A stretch of DNA of 64,000 nt from UMGS755 sp045590535 (GTDB taxonomy: Bacteria; Bacillota; Clostridia; UBA1381; UBA9506): assembly GCA_045590535.1 (NCBI GenBank), contig JAZNRE010000023.1:7496-71495 (forward strand), in the 5' to 3' direction. The notes under the pieces were generated by a model. It saw only the letters and a list, made by a program, of their open reading frames with translations, made no database searches and had not been told where the DNA came from. This document shows, in pieces, positions 32,269 to 40,697 of this stretch. Position 1 is the first letter of the stretch. Each line of letters starts with the position of its first letter. Position numbers and translations under genes: made by a program.

Positions 32269-33072
32269 ATGGGCGCAGATACAAAAAAATTGAGAAGCCG
32301 CATTAAAAGCATCGACTCCACCTTGCATTTAACAAAAGCCATGGGGCTTGTGGCCTCGTCTAAAATCCGCAGAGCCACAGACACCATGAACAAAGCCAAG
32401 GAATATATGGGTGCTCTTTCAGATGTGGTGAATATACTCACACAGTGCAGCGAATGTGCCAAAAGTCCCTATATGCTAAAACGACCGGAAGACCGGTTGT
32501 GTCTTTTGGTCATTGCCGGTGACCGAGGTCTTGCCGGGGGCTATAACGCCAATGTATTCCGCATGGAAAAGGAATCTGCAAAAGATAAGATTGTTCCTAT
32601 TGGTAAAAGAGCTTGCGAGCGATATGGTGAGCCCATTCAACTTGTTGAAACCTTTAGCTATGAGCAGGCGCTTGGCATGGCCAAAGAGGTTTGCGACGGC
32701 TTTGCAAAAGGAGAATTTGACCGTGTGGCTGTTCTCTGCACAAAATATATTTCCATTATGTCTCAAGAACCGCAAATTAGACCCATTCTGCCTCTTGAGC
32801 CGGGAGAACAATCCGTTAATCGCACGGTGTTGTTTGAGCCTGACGAAACAACAATTTTAAATTCTTTGGTGTATGAATATGTTGCATCGGTGATCTATGC
32901 AGCAGTGCGGGAAAGCTATGCATCAGAGGTGGCAGCGCGGCGGTTTGCAATGGATTCGGCAGGCAAGAATGCCGAAGAAATGATGGACCGTTTACGGCTG
33001 CAGTATAACCGCGCCAGACAGGGCGCCATCACACAAGAAATTACTGAAATTGTTGCAGGCAGCGACACATAA
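32269..33072 (+). CDS. atpG: ATP synthase F1 subunit gamma
   Basis: The central rotor shaft has 267 residues, slightly shorter than the usual 280-290. The N-terminal helix is KLRSRIKSIDSTLHLTKAMGLVASSKIR (in part), and the C-terminal helix contains MDSAGKNAEEMMDRLRLQYNR and ITQEITEIVAG. The core GDRGLAGGYN is present. It lies tightly between atpA and atpD. Confidence 0.96.
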   Translation: MGADTKKLRSRIKSIDSTLHLTKAMGLVASSKIRRATDTMNKAKEYMGALSDVVNILTQCSECAKSPYMLKRPEDRLCLLVIAGDRGLAGGYNANVFRMEKESAKDKIVPIGKRACERYGEPIQLVETFSYEQALGMAKEVCDGFAKGEFDRVAVLCTKYISIMSQEPQIRPILPLEPGEQSVNRTVLFEPDETTILNSLVYEYVASVIYAAVRESYASEVAARRFAMDSAGKNAEEMMDRLRLQYNRARQGAITQEITEIVAGSDT

Positions 33073-33084
33073 GGAGGTTAAACT

Positions 33085-34485
33085 ATGTCAGAAACATCAA
33101 AAGGCGTTGTTTCACAGGTTATGGGTCCTGTTGTGGATGTGCATTTTGCCGAAGGCAATCTGCCCACAATTTACAATGCCCTGACCATGAAAATAGAAGA
33201 TAAAACCTTAACGGTTGAGGTTGCACAGCATATTGGTGACAATGTGGTTCGCTGCATTGCCATGTCCTCAACAGACGGTTTAAAAAGAGGCACAGAGGTA
33301 ATTGATACAGGCAAAGCCATCAGCGTGCCTGTGGGCAAAGAAACCCTGGGTCGTATTTTTAATGTTTTGGGTGATACGGTTGATAACAAGCCTGCGCCGG
33401 AGGGCACAGAGCGTTGGAACATTCACCGTCCCTCTCCTGATTATTCAGACCTTGCTACCTCTACGGAGATTTTAGAAACCGGCATTAAGGTTGTCGATTT
33501 GATTTGCCCTTATGCTAAGGGTGGTAAAATCGGCCTGTTTGGCGGTGCCGGCGTTGGTAAAACCGTTTTGATTATGGAGCTCATTAACAACATTGCCAAA
33601 GAGCACGGTGGTCTTTCTGTTTTCACCGGTGTTGGTGAGCGTACCCGTGAAGGTAATGACCTTTATAACGAAATGCAAGAGTCCGGCGTTATTAAAAACA
33701 CAACTTTGGTTTACGGTCAGATGAATGAGCCCCCAGGAGCCAGAATGCGCGTTGCTCTTTCGGGACTTACCATGGCCGAATATTTCCGTGATGAAGAAGG
33801 GCAGGATGTGTTGCTCTTTATTGATAACATTTTTAGATTCACCCAGGCAGGCTCTGAGGTTTCAGCCCTTTTAGGCCGTATGCCCTCAGCCGTTGGTTAT
33901 CAGCCCACACTGGCTAATGAAATGGGTACTCTGCAAGAGCGTATCACATCCACAAAGAAAGGGTCCATCACTTCCATCCAGGCTGTTTATGTGCCTGCTG
34001 ATGACTTAACAGACCCGGCCCCTGCCACAACCTTTGCGCATCTGGATGCAACCACTGTTTTATCCCGTGATATTGCATCGCAGGGTATTTATCCTGCTGT
34101 TGACCCGCTTGAATCCACCAGCCGTATTCTTTCGCCTGAAATTTTAGGTGAAGAGCATTATACAGTGGCCCGTGAGGTGCAGCGTATTTTGCAACGCTAT
34201 CAGGAACTGATGGACATCATTGCCATTATGGGTATGGATGAGCTTTCAGACGAAGATAAATTGTTGGTGCAAAGAGCCAGAAAAATTCAGCGTTTTCTGT
34301 CCCAGCCTTTCCATGTATCCGAGAAGTTTACTGGTATCGTGGGCACCTATGTGCCTCTTTCTGAAACCATTCGTGGCTTTAAGGAAATTATTGAAGGCAA
34401 GCACGACGATTTGCCTGAATCGGCATTCTTATTCGTAGGCACAATTGACGAAGCCGTTGCAAAGGTGAAGAAGGTGTCACAATGA
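33085..34485 (+). CDS. atpD: ATP synthase F1 subunit beta
   Basis: The catalytic subunit of F1 has 466 residues. The P-loop is GGAGVGKTVLIMELI (about 152-166). The catalytic Glu lies in GVGERTREGND, and DNIFRFTQAGSEVSALLGRMPSAVGYQ (in part) and the DELSDEDKLLVQRARKIQRF region follow. AAGGAGG precedes ATG 33085. The last 4 bp overlap atpC. Confidence 0.98.
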   Translation: MSETSKGVVSQVMGPVVDVHFAEGNLPTIYNALTMKIEDKTLTVEVAQHIGDNVVRCIAMSSTDGLKRGTEVIDTGKAISVPVGKETLGRIFNVLGDTVDNKPAPEGTERWNIHRPSPDYSDLATSTEILETGIKVVDLICPYAKGGKIGLFGGAGVGKTVLIMELINNIAKEHGGLSVFTGVGERTREGNDLYNEMQESGVIKNTTLVYGQMNEPPGARMRVALSGLTMAEYFRDEEGQDVLLFIDNIFRFTQAGSEVSALLGRMPSAVGYQPTLANEMGTLQERITSTKKGSITSIQAVYVPADDLTDPAPATTFAHLDATTVLSRDIASQGIYPAVDPLESTSRILSPEILGEEHYTVAREVQRILQRYQELMDIIAIMGMDELSDEDKLLVQRARKIQRFLSQPFHVSEKFTGIVGTYVPLSETIRGFKEIIEGKHDDLPESAFLFVGTIDEAVAKVKKVSQ

Positions 34486-34748
34486 AAACATTTAAATTAG
34501 TGATATCCTCTCCCACAGGCACAATTTTTGAAGAAGATGTTGTTAAAATTATTGTCCGTGGTGCCGGCGGTGATTTGGCCGTTATGGCAGGACATGTTCC
34601 TTTTATGACCTCTGTAAAGCCCTGCCGTTGCAAAATTGAAATGGCCGATGAGAGTGAAAAAACAGCTCATGTTGAAGGTGGTCTTTTAACTGTTGCAACG
34701 GACAAGACAACCTTATTATCCGGCAGCTTTCGCTGGGACGAAGAGTAA
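34482..34748 (+). CDS. atpC: ATP synthase F1 subunit epsilon, lacking the C-terminal domain
   Basis: This 88-residue epsilon subunit contains only the N-terminal beta-sandwich (FKLVISSPTGTIFEEDVVKI to LLTVATDKTTLLSG). Typical bacterial epsilon is about 130-140 residues and ends in two helices that inhibit ATP hydrolysis. They are absent here, and the 55 bp to glnA leave no room for a frameshifted remainder. The stop is therefore genuine. The enzyme presumably lacks epsilon-type inhibition. Confidence 0.92.
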   Translation: MKTFKLVISSPTGTIFEEDVVKIIVRGAGGDLAVMAGHVPFMTSVKPCRCKIEMADESEKTAHVEGGLLTVATDKTTLLSGSFRWDEE

Positions 34749-34803
34749 TGAACCTAGGTCTTTTTGTTAAACAAAATGATTATTTAAAAAGGGGAGAAGT
34801 ATA

Positions 34804-36228
34804 ATGGGAAAAACAGTGCAAGACATCATTAACATCATTAAAGAAAATGATATTAAAATGGTGGACTTTAAGATGGTGGACATTAACGGTCAGTTCCGTC
34901 ATGTTACCATTCCGGCAAAGAATTTTTCAGAAAAAACCATGAAAAACGGCATCGGCTTTGATGCTTCAAACTATGGCTACGCCGTGGTAGAGAAGAGCGA
35001 CATGGTATTCATTCCCGACCCGGATACAGCCATGGTTGATCCTTTTTGCGAAATCCCGACCCTGTCCATGACCGGTAACGCCATGATTATCGATAATCCT
35101 GAAAACAGACCTCTGCCGCAATATCCCCGCAACATTGTCCTGGCTGCAGAGCAATATATGAAGGATTGCGGTGTGGCGGATACCATGATGATTCTTCCTG
35201 AATTTGAATTTTATCTTTTTGACCAGGTTGGCTGGGATGTGCAGCCCAATGCTATTGGTGTTTCGGTTGATGCAGCACAGGCACACTGGAACAGTGGCAC
35301 AGAAGGTACGGGCAATGTGGTTGCTAAACAAAAGAATTATCACATTGCAAAGCCTTTTGACATTTCTTATGAAGCCCGCAGTGAAATGTGTATGCTGATT
35401 GATGATGCAGGCATTGCCCTTAACTATCACCATCCCGAAGTTGGTGCAGCCGGTCAGTTTGAAATTGAGCCGGAGCTGGGTCAAATGTCTAAAATGGCTG
35501 ATGCAACCATGATGATTAAATATATCATTCATAACACAGCCAGAAAATATGGTCTCTCTGCCACCTTTATGCCCAAGCCGGTTATGGGTGAGGCAGGCAG
35601 CGGCATGCATGTGCATATGCTGCTGTTAAAAGACGGAGAGCCCGTTTTCTCAGACGACAATGGCTATGCACACTTAAGCAAAGAAGCTCATTATTTCATG
35701 GGTGGTTTACTTAAGCACATTGCTTCTTTATGCGCTATCACCAATCCCAGCACAAACTCTTTTAAGAGATTGGTTCCCGGTTTTGAGGCGCCCGTAACCA
35801 TTGGTTATGCCACTTCAAACCGTAGCGCCGTCATTCGTATTCCGGCTTATGCAAAAGCGCCGAATTTGCGTCGTTTTGAGCTTCGAAATCCGGATGCAAC
35901 CTGCAACCCCTATTTCTGCTATGCGGCTATTTTAATGGCCGGTTTAGACGGCATTAAAAACAAAATTGACCCTCATGCTGAAGGTTGGGGTCCTTATGAC
36001 ATGAATCTCTTCCATTTAAGCGATGAAGAAAAGGCGAAGCTGAAGCATTTGCCCACATCGTTAGAAAGCGCTCTGGATGCTTTGGAAAAAGACAACGATT
36101 ATCTGACAGCAGGTGGCGTGTTCCCCAAAGAACTCATTGATAACTTTATCAAGACCAAGCGTGAAGAATGCAGACAGCTGGCTGCTATTCCGCATCCTGC
36201 TGAGTTTGATAAGTACTATAATCTCTAA
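34804..36228 (+). CDS. glnA: Glutamine synthetase type I
   Basis: GlnA makes glutamine from glutamate, ammonia and ATP. The 474 residues carry the GSI motifs VDINGQFRHVTIP, ILPEFEFYLFD, GEAGSGMHVHMLL, VPGFEAPVTIGYATSNRSAVIRIP (in part) and LRRFELRNPDATCNPY. The C-terminal part resembles the long GSI-beta type (LMAGLDGIKNKIDPH). The tyrosine that is adenylylated in enteric enzymes (NLYDLP) is Phe403 here (MNLFHLSDEE), so that control is impossible. It begins 55 bp after atpC and may be partly read from the atp operon. Confidence 0.96.
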   Translation: MGKTVQDIINIIKENDIKMVDFKMVDINGQFRHVTIPAKNFSEKTMKNGIGFDASNYGYAVVEKSDMVFIPDPDTAMVDPFCEIPTLSMTGNAMIIDNPENRPLPQYPRNIVLAAEQYMKDCGVADTMMILPEFEFYLFDQVGWDVQPNAIGVSVDAAQAHWNSGTEGTGNVVAKQKNYHIAKPFDISYEARSEMCMLIDDAGIALNYHHPEVGAAGQFEIEPELGQMSKMADATMMIKYIIHNTARKYGLSATFMPKPVMGEAGSGMHVHMLLLKDGEPVFSDDNGYAHLSKEAHYFMGGLLKHIASLCAITNPSTNSFKRLVPGFEAPVTIGYATSNRSAVIRIPAYAKAPNLRRFELRNPDATCNPYFCYAAILMAGLDGIKNKIDPHAEGWGPYDMNLFHLSDEEKAKLKHLPTSLESALDALEKDNDYLTAGGVFPKELIDNFIKTKREECRQLAAIPHPAEFDKYYNL

Positions 36229-36240
36229 TAAGCCTTATAA

Positions 36241-36270
36241 AACAGCCTCCATATTGTATGGAGGCTGTTT
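36241..36270 (+). terminator. Terminator after glnA
   Basis: AACAGCCTCCATA pairs with TATGGAGGCTGTT around a 3-nt loop, followed by a short T stretch. Confidence 0.85.
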
Positions 36271-36333
36271 GGTATTCAAAATTTACTCTTAAACCCGGTG
36301 TTATGAAAGGCCGAGGGTAGAGGAGATGAGAAA

Positions 36334-37008
36334 ATGAAAATCATTAAAAAGATAATATTGCTTTTGTTTATTGGCCTTTTATTCGTCTGTGGCGTAACAG
36401 TTAAAGAGGGGTATGACAAATTTCAAAATGCCCTGAAAGAACGCCCGATTGAATCGGTTATCAAAGAGTTGAAAGGCAAAGAAAATTACACGGTGTATGA
36501 AAATATACCCGCAATTTATTTTGATGCAGTTGTTGCTGTGGAAGACAGACGATTTTATATACATAACGGCTTTGATATTGTGGGTACTTTGCGTGCCCTT
36601 TACAACGATTTGCGTGCCGGTGAGCTTTTAGAAGGAGGTAGCACCCTTTCGCAGCAATTGGCTAAAAATCTGTATTTTCCCCAGGATAGCAGCTTAACTC
36701 GAAAAATAGCCGAAATGTTTATGGCTATGAAGATGGAAAATCAATATGAGAAGAAAGACATCTTAGAGTTTTATGTTAATGCCATTTACTATGGCAGCGG
36801 TTACTACTGTATTTATGATGCTTCTGTAGGCTATTTTGACAAAGAACCCAAAGACATGACAGAGGATGAATGCACGCTGCTTGCAGGCATTCCTAATGCA
36901 CCCTCGGTCTATTCGTTAGATGTCAATCCAGAGCTTGCAAGAAAACGACAGGAAAAGGTGATACAGAGCATGGTTGCCTGCGGCTATTTAGAAGATAGCG
37001 GGCGCTAA
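36334..37008 (+). CDS. Monofunctional peptidoglycan glycosyltransferase (GT51)
   Basis: The 224-residue protein has one N-terminal membrane anchor (about 4-22). A GT51 transglycosylase domain follows: catalytic Glu in VAVEDRRFYIHNGFD, then GGSTLSQQLAKNLYF, the RKIAEMFMAMKMEN region and ILEFYVNAIYYGSGYYCI. No transpeptidase domain is present, so it polymerises lipid II into glycan strands only, like MtgA. GAGGAGATGAG precedes ATG 36334. It sits between glnA and the M50 protease gene. Confidence 0.92.
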   Translation: MKIIKKIILLLFIGLLFVCGVTVKEGYDKFQNALKERPIESVIKELKGKENYTVYENIPAIYFDAVVAVEDRRFYIHNGFDIVGTLRALYNDLRAGELLEGGSTLSQQLAKNLYFPQDSSLTRKIAEMFMAMKMENQYEKKDILEFYVNAIYYGSGYYCIYDASVGYFDKEPKDMTEDECTLLAGIPNAPSVYSLDVNPELARKRQEKVIQSMVACGYLEDSGR

Positions 37009-37073
37009 CTTGCCTGTTTTTGCAATTTACATAACATTTATGTTGAAATAATGTTAAATTTCTGTGATAACGC

Positions 37074-37102
37074 TTTACAGAAACTATAATTTTTTGTATA
37101 AT
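37074..37102 (+). promoter_or_regulatory. Promoter of the M50-scpAB operon
   Basis: TTTACA (37074-37079) and TATAAT (37097-37102) are spaced by 17 bp. Transcription from about 37109 would exclude an upstream TTG at 37107 as start of the next gene. Confidence 0.7.
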
Positions 37103-37139
37103 ATACTTGGGGGAAAAGAACAGAACTGGATGTGATTTT

Positions 37140-37787
37140 TTGTTTCGATTAGGAAGTTTTGACATATTAGAATTGCTGATTCGTGCAGTGTGCGTGCTGC
37201 TTGCCATATCAATTCATGAGATGGCGCACGGCTTTGGCGCCTATCTTTTAGGGGATAAAACAGCAAAATATATGGGCAGACTGTCTTTAAACCCTCTGCG
37301 GCATTTAGACCCCATTGGTTCTTTATGCTTGTTGCTTTTTGGCTTTGGATGGGCAAAACCGGTTATGGTGAATCCGGGATATTTTAAAAAACCCAAAAGG
37401 GATATGGCATTAACCGCTTTGGCGGGGCCTCTTTCTAACTTTATTGTGGCATATCTTGCCATGCTTATTTTTAAGATTTTATCCGTGGCCGGCCTTTTGG
37501 TTTACGGCAGTTTTTGGGCTGAACTTATCGTTCAGTTTTTATCAACGCTTATTGTGTTAAATATTGGTTTGGGTGTTTTTAATTTAATACCTATTCCGCC
37601 TCTTGACGGCTCAAAAATCTTTTTGCCTCTTTTGCCTTCAAGACTCTATTATGATATTATGCGCCACGAACGCCTTGGCTGGATGGTGCTTATGGTTGCC
37701 CTTGCCTTAGGCGTTTTAGACCCGATTATCGGCCGTTTTGGCAACCTGGTTTTTGAGATTTTATCCTTTTTAGCAGGTGGTGTGTGA
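37140..37787 (+). CDS. M50 family site-2-type membrane protease
   Basis: The protein has about 215 residues and roughly five membrane segments, with the zinc motif ISIHEMAHGFGAY (HExxH) and a distal aspartate in FNLIPIPPLDGSKIF. It belongs to the small rhomboid-independent YwhC/Sll-type group of site-2 proteases. The substrate is unknown. The start is uncertain. TTG 37140 after a weak GGATGTGA is preferred because the promoter at 37074-37102 would start transcription after the alternative TTG 37107. scpA overlaps its stop. Confidence 0.85.
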   Translation: MFRLGSFDILELLIRAVCVLLAISIHEMAHGFGAYLLGDKTAKYMGRLSLNPLRHLDPIGSLCLLLFGFGWAKPVMVNPGYFKKPKRDMALTALAGPLSNFIVAYLAMLIFKILSVAGLLVYGSFWAELIVQFLSTLIVLNIGLGVFNLIPIPPLDGSKIFLPLLPSRLYYDIMRHERLGWMVLMVALALGVLDPIIGRFGNLVFEILSFLAGGV

Positions 37788-38524
37788 TGGAAGCCCTGTC
37801 TTTTCACATTGAGGTGTTTGAAGGCCCTTTAGAGCTTTTATTGCACCTTTTAAAAAAGAATAAGGTCAGCATTTATGATATTCCCATTGAAAAAATCACA
37901 GCGCAATATATGGAATATATTCAAAAGCTTCAGGAATTTGACATGGAGCTTTCAAGTGATTTTTTGATTATGGCATCAGAGCTTTTATACATTAAATCGC
38001 AAATGCTGCTGCCACGCCACGAAGAGGAAGAAGAGGACCCTAGAAAAAATCTGGCAGACCGGCTTTTGGCCTATCAACAAATGAAAGCTGCTGCCGTTTA
38101 TTTAAAAGAGCATGAAGGGGACGGACAATTCCGTTTTTATAAAGAGCCGGATGACATAGGCCAGCCGTTGCCCGACTATAGCGACCAGGCCTTTGATGTT
38201 GAGCAGCTGATTGCCGCGCTCTCGGATGTGCTCATTAAAACACAGAGAAAAGAGCCGCCACCCAAAACCTCTTTTGTAGGCATTGGCGGTCATGAGCAGG
38301 TTTCTTCGGCCTATTGCACAGCGCATATTAAAGAACGGCTGTTAGGGCGTGGTCCCGTGGTCTTTCGAAAGGTTTTTGCAGGGCTTGACTCAAAACCCAA
38401 AATTGTGGTTTCATTTTTGATTATTTTAGAAATGATTCGTTTGAATATGATAAAAGCGGAGGTAAAAGGCCGCGAAATATATCTCACACAGATTAAAGAC
38501 GGGGAGATTACCAATGAATTTTGA
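37787..38524 (+). CDS. scpA: Segregation and condensation protein A
   Basis: ScpA is the kleisin that bridges SMC heads. It has 245 residues with the family start FHIEVFEGPLELLLHLLKKNKVSIYDIPI (in part) and the winged-helix C terminus VVSFLIILEMIRLNMIKAE. AGGTGG lies 6 nt before ATG 37787. It overlaps the M50 protease gene by 1 bp and scpB by 11 bp, so the three are translationally coupled. Confidence 0.95.
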   Translation: MEALSFHIEVFEGPLELLLHLLKKNKVSIYDIPIEKITAQYMEYIQKLQEFDMELSSDFLIMASELLYIKSQMLLPRHEEEEEDPRKNLADRLLAYQQMKAAAVYLKEHEGDGQFRFYKEPDDIGQPLPDYSDQAFDVEQLIAALSDVLIKTQRKEPPPKTSFVGIGGHEQVSSAYCTAHIKERLLGRGPVVFRKVFAGLDSKPKIVVSFLIILEMIRLNMIKAEVKGREIYLTQIKDGEITNEF

Positions 38525-39092
38525 TCCTTGTTGTTTGCTTGAGAGCATCCTGTTTGCGGCAGGTGATAGTGTGCCTGCTGAACAATTAGCTGAAATTATG
38601 GAAATGGATATTGCGGCCCTGGAAGAAACTGTTGTCAAACTGAATGCTGATTATGATGAACGGGGCAGGGCATTGCAGGTTCTGTTTTTAGAAGACTCTT
38701 ATCAGCTTTGCACAAAAGAAGAGGTTTTTCCTTACATACAGCGTTTAAAAGAGCCTCGCCGGCGTCAGAACCTTTCTCCGGCAGCTTTGGAGACTTTGGC
38801 GGTTGTTGCCTATCATCAGCCGGTCACTCGCTCAAGCATTGAGTTTATTCGCGGTGTTAATTCCGATGGACCTGTTAACAAACTGATTGAACGGGGCTTG
38901 ATTGAAGAAAACGGAAGGCTTGATGCCCCGGGACGCCCCATTTTATATGTGACCACACACGAGTTTTTGCGCTCATTTGGCTTATCTTCATTATCCGGCT
39001 TGCCGGATCCTGAACCTTTGCGCATAAATGAAGACGAAAATGGGGACACTACGCAAGATGCCTTTGATGAGTTTGCGAATTTTGAGGATTGA
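38514..39092 (+). CDS. scpB: Segregation and condensation protein B
   Basis: ScpB binds ScpA in the SMC complex. The 192 residues form two winged helices: LLESILFAAGDSVPAEQLAE (about 6-25) and LSPAALETLAVVAYHQPVTR (about 89-108). RPILYVTTHEFLRSFGLSSL follows near the end. It has an acidic C-terminal tail. Confidence 0.95.
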   Translation: MNFDPCCLLESILFAAGDSVPAEQLAEIMEMDIAALEETVVKLNADYDERGRALQVLFLEDSYQLCTKEEVFPYIQRLKEPRRRQNLSPAALETLAVVAYHQPVTRSSIEFIRGVNSDGPVNKLIERGLIEENGRLDAPGRPILYVTTHEFLRSFGLSSLSGLPDPEPLRINEDENGDTTQDAFDEFANFED

Positions 39093-39101
39093 GGTGGTGC
39101 T

Positions 39102-39701
39102 GTGCTGCTTTATTCCATATTAGGCGGAGTTTTGCTTCTGCTGCTTTTACTTTTGTTTGTGCCTACTTTGGTGGGCATAGACTATCTGTGGGACCAAAAG
39201 AACCAGGACTTAAGATTACGGTTCAGAGTGCTGGCTATTCGATTTTCTGTTAGAATATCCCTCGATAAAAAGAAAGAAGAGAAAAAGCAGGAAAAAGAAA
39301 AAAAGCTTTCGCCCAAAAAGTTTATTGCCTTTGCCAAAGAGCTCTATAGCGCCTATCAGTCAGTAGAGGAAGATTGCAAAGATGTGCTGCGGGAAATAAA
39401 AGCGCGGTTTACATGCCGAGAGGTTTATTTCACAATTCGTTACGGCACATCAAATCCTGCGAAAACCGGCATTTTAAACGGTGCCGTCTGGACGGCGGGA
39501 ACTCTGATTTTAAAGGTGCTGGATATGGCGCTGGGCGTTTCGAAAAAAACGCTTAATGTTTACCCGGAATTTAACCGGAGCTGCATGTGCATACATATTA
39601 AGGGCACATTCCGGTTCACCTTATATAACGCCATACGGTTTGTATTAAAAGTGATTAGGCTGGTCAAGCTAATTAAAAGTAAAATAACAATTGAAATTTA
39701 A
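39102..39701 (+). CDS. DUF2953 domain protein
   Basis: The 199-residue protein has one N-terminal membrane segment (about 2-24, LLLLLLLFVPTLVG). A lysine/glutamate-rich stretch follows, then a DUF2953-type domain with RYGTSNPAKTGILNGAVW and NVYPEFNR. GTG 39102 follows GAGGTGG. The scpB-DUF2953-ytfJ order is common in Clostridia, where ytfJ is a sporulation gene. The function is unknown. Confidence 0.85.
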   Translation: MLLYSILGGVLLLLLLLLFVPTLVGIDYLWDQKNQDLRLRFRVLAIRFSVRISLDKKKEEKKQEKEKKLSPKKFIAFAKELYSAYQSVEEDCKDVLREIKARFTCREVYFTIRYGTSNPAKTGILNGAVWTAGTLILKVLDMALGVSKKTLNVYPEFNRSCMCIHIKGTFRFTLYNAIRFVLKVIRLVKLIKSKITIEI

Positions 39702-39716
39702 AAAAGGACGGTGTTA

Positions 39717-40157
39717 ATGATGGCAGAACATCCAATTAAAGGACTTATGGAAACCGCCATGCAAAGCATTAAAGAAATGGTGGATGTAAACACAATTGTG
39801 GGACAGGCAGTCAATGCGCCTGACGGAACGGTGATTATTCCCATCTCAAAGGTATCCTTTGGTTTTGGGGCCGGTGGCAGTGAATTTGGTGATCGCACCA
39901 AAGACGCTGTTGAAACAAGCGCTAATTTTGGTGGCGGTTCCGGCGGTGGCGCCGTGATTGAGCCGGTTGCATTCATGGTTGTGGGCAACGGACAAATTCG
40001 CCTGATGCCCATTGACAAAACACCCTCACCGGTTGAAGAAATTATGGACAAGGTGCCCACGCTGATTGACAAGGCCATGGAATTCTTTAAAAAGAAAGAA
40101 GCCAAAAGCCAGAAGAAAGAAGAAGTTATTTCAGGTGAGCCGGTAGACGCTGAATAA
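39717..40157 (+). CDS. ytfJ: GerW/YtfJ family sporulation protein
   Basis: The 146-residue protein has the family sequence HPIKGLMETAMQSIKEMVDVNTIVGQ (in part), VIIPISKVSFGFGAGGSEF and FGGGSGGGAVIEPVAFMVV. YtfJ/GerW family proteins of spore formers are linked to germination. AAGGA lies 8 nt before ATG 39717. ATG 39720 and GTG 39711 are alternatives. It ends the scpAB-DUF2953 run at a bidirectional terminator. Confidence 0.92.
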   Translation: MMAEHPIKGLMETAMQSIKEMVDVNTIVGQAVNAPDGTVIIPISKVSFGFGAGGSEFGDRTKDAVETSANFGGGSGGGAVIEPVAFMVVGNGQIRLMPIDKTPSPVEEIMDKVPTLIDKAMEFFKKKEAKSQKKEEVISGEPVDAE

Positions 40158-40168
40158 TCTTGCACATT

Positions 40169-40207
40169 AAAACAGCCACAGACTTTTAGTCTGTGGCTGT
40201 TTTCTTT
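40169..40207. terminator. Bidirectional terminator between ytfJ and smpB
   Basis: AAACAGCCACAGACT pairs with AGTCTGTGGCTGTTT around a 3-nt loop. T residues follow on the plus strand and on the minus strand, ending both converging units. Confidence 0.92.
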
Positions 40208-40218
40208 GTGCCTGGTTA

Positions 40219-40668
40219 TTATTGATTTTTCTCTTTAATGGCTCTGTCCATGTTGCGTTTAGCGTCTCGGGCGGCCATGTCGCTTCGTTTATCATAGAGT
40301 TTTTTACCTCGGGCAAGACCGATTTGCATTTTAACCAGGCTGCCTTTTAAATAAATGGAAAGGGGAATCACGGAAAAACCCTTTTGCTTTACGGCACCAT
40401 ATAAATAATCAATCTCCCGTTTGTGAAGCAGTAGACGCCGGTCACGAAGAGGGTCACGGTTAAAAATGTTTCCCTGCTCATAAGGGCTGACATGCATGTT
40501 TTTAATAATGGCTTCGCCACTGTGAAAGCTGACAAAACTGTCTTTTAAGTTCACCGCACCCTTGCGGATGGATTTAACCTCTGTGCCGCACAGGGAAATG
40601 CCAGCTTCAAAGGTTTCATCAATGAAATAATCATGACGGGCTTTGCGGTTTTCAGACAAAATTTTCAT
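40219..40668 (-). CDS. smpB: SsrA-binding protein
   Basis: SmpB binds tmRNA in ribosome rescue. Its 149 residues include the start ENRKARHDYFIDETFEAGI, LCGTEVKSIRKGAVNLKDSF, LLLHKREIDYL and the basic C-terminal tail KRSDMAARDAKRNMDRAIK. It is the last gene of a minus-strand run, 29 bp after mutS. Confidence 0.97.
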   Translation of the reverse strand: MKILSENRKARHDYFIDETFEAGISLCGTEVKSIRKGAVNLKDSFVSFHSGEAIIKNMHVSPYEQGNIFNRDPLRDRRLLLHKREIDYLYGAVKQKGFSVIPLSIYLKGSLVKMQIGLARGKKLYDKRSDMAARDAKRNMDRAIKEKNQ

Positions 40669-40697
40669 GCCATTTTCACATCCTTTCGTTTTATGGG

